From Clostridiales bacterium DTU036 (lineage in GTDB: Bacteria; Bacillota; Clostridia; Peptostreptococcales; Acidaminobacteraceae), in the NCBI GenBank assembly GCA_001512625.1, contig LFTD01000088.1:1-36907 (forward strand): DNA of 36,907 nt. The letters are read 5' to 3'. This document shows, piece after piece, positions 36,729-36,907 of this stretch. The position numbers and the translations under genes are program-made. Each line of letters opens with the position of its first letter. Position 1 is the stretch's first letter. The notes beneath the pieces were generated by a model that saw only the letters and a program-made list of their open reading frames with translations, ran no database searches and was not told the DNA's origin.

Positions 36729-36907
36729 ATGGCAATGTATAATGATAAGGTAATGGATCACTTTATGAACCCAAGGAATGTTGGCGAAATCGAAAATCCC
36801 GATGGAGTGGGTGAGGTTGGTAACATTCGCTGTGGAGATATAATGAGGATCTCCCTTAGAATAAGTGATGATGAGATAATTGAAGATATTAAATTTAAGA
36901 CCTTTGG
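36729..36907 (+). CDS. iscU: Fe-S cluster scaffold IscU/NifU, partial (runs off window)
   Basis: MAMYNDKVMDHFMNPRNVGEIENPDGVGEVGNIRCGDIMRISLRISDDEIIEDIKFKTFG, open at the window end. Confidence 0.92.
   Translation, partial: MAMYNDKVMDHFMNPRNVGEIENPDGVGEVGNIRCGDIMRISLRISDDEIIEDIKFKTF

Noticed and set aside
1-36907. Mobile elements, CRISPR arrays, tRNA/rRNA, prophage or defence islands
   Set aside because: No regularly spaced repeats, transposase/integrase motifs or RNA gene signatures were seen; gene content is syntenic housekeeping plus cobalamin and Fe-S genes.

Overview
This 36.9 kb window is a compact Gram-positive (Bacillota, probably Clostridia/Tissierellia-like) chromosomal segment. 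It carries the classic Firmicutes housekeeping block almost entirely on the + strand: pyrH-frr-uppS-cdsA-dxr-rseP-ispG-polC / rimP-nusA-ylxR-ylxQ-infB-rbfA-nrnA-truB-ribF / rpsO-pnp-dut-ftsK-mnmH(selU)-rimO-pgsA-cinA / recA / rny. This is followed by a MarR-like regulator heading a cobalamin-salvage cluster (cobU-cobS-cobC-cblT-like-cblS-like), a single minus-strand ilvE, and an iscR-iscS-iscU operon cut by the window end. No tRNA, rRNA, CRISPR, IS or prophage features were seen. The most interesting item is hidden by ORF calling. At 17590-17832 there is an 80-aa glutaredoxin-like gene with an in-frame TGA in its redox motif (MKVRLFSAGY-U-PHC...), a perfect Shine-Dalgarno, and a SECIS-like hairpin immediately 3' of the TGA. 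The window also encodes MnmH/SelU (tRNA 2-selenouridine synthase), which independently suggests selenium use. Other second-look items are a LexA/SOS box at the recA promoter, a perfect 24-bp tandem duplication over the polC stop codon, leader hairpins of rimP and rpsO, and a MarR-like regulator with an unusual C-terminal extension and a palindromic operator candidate upstream.
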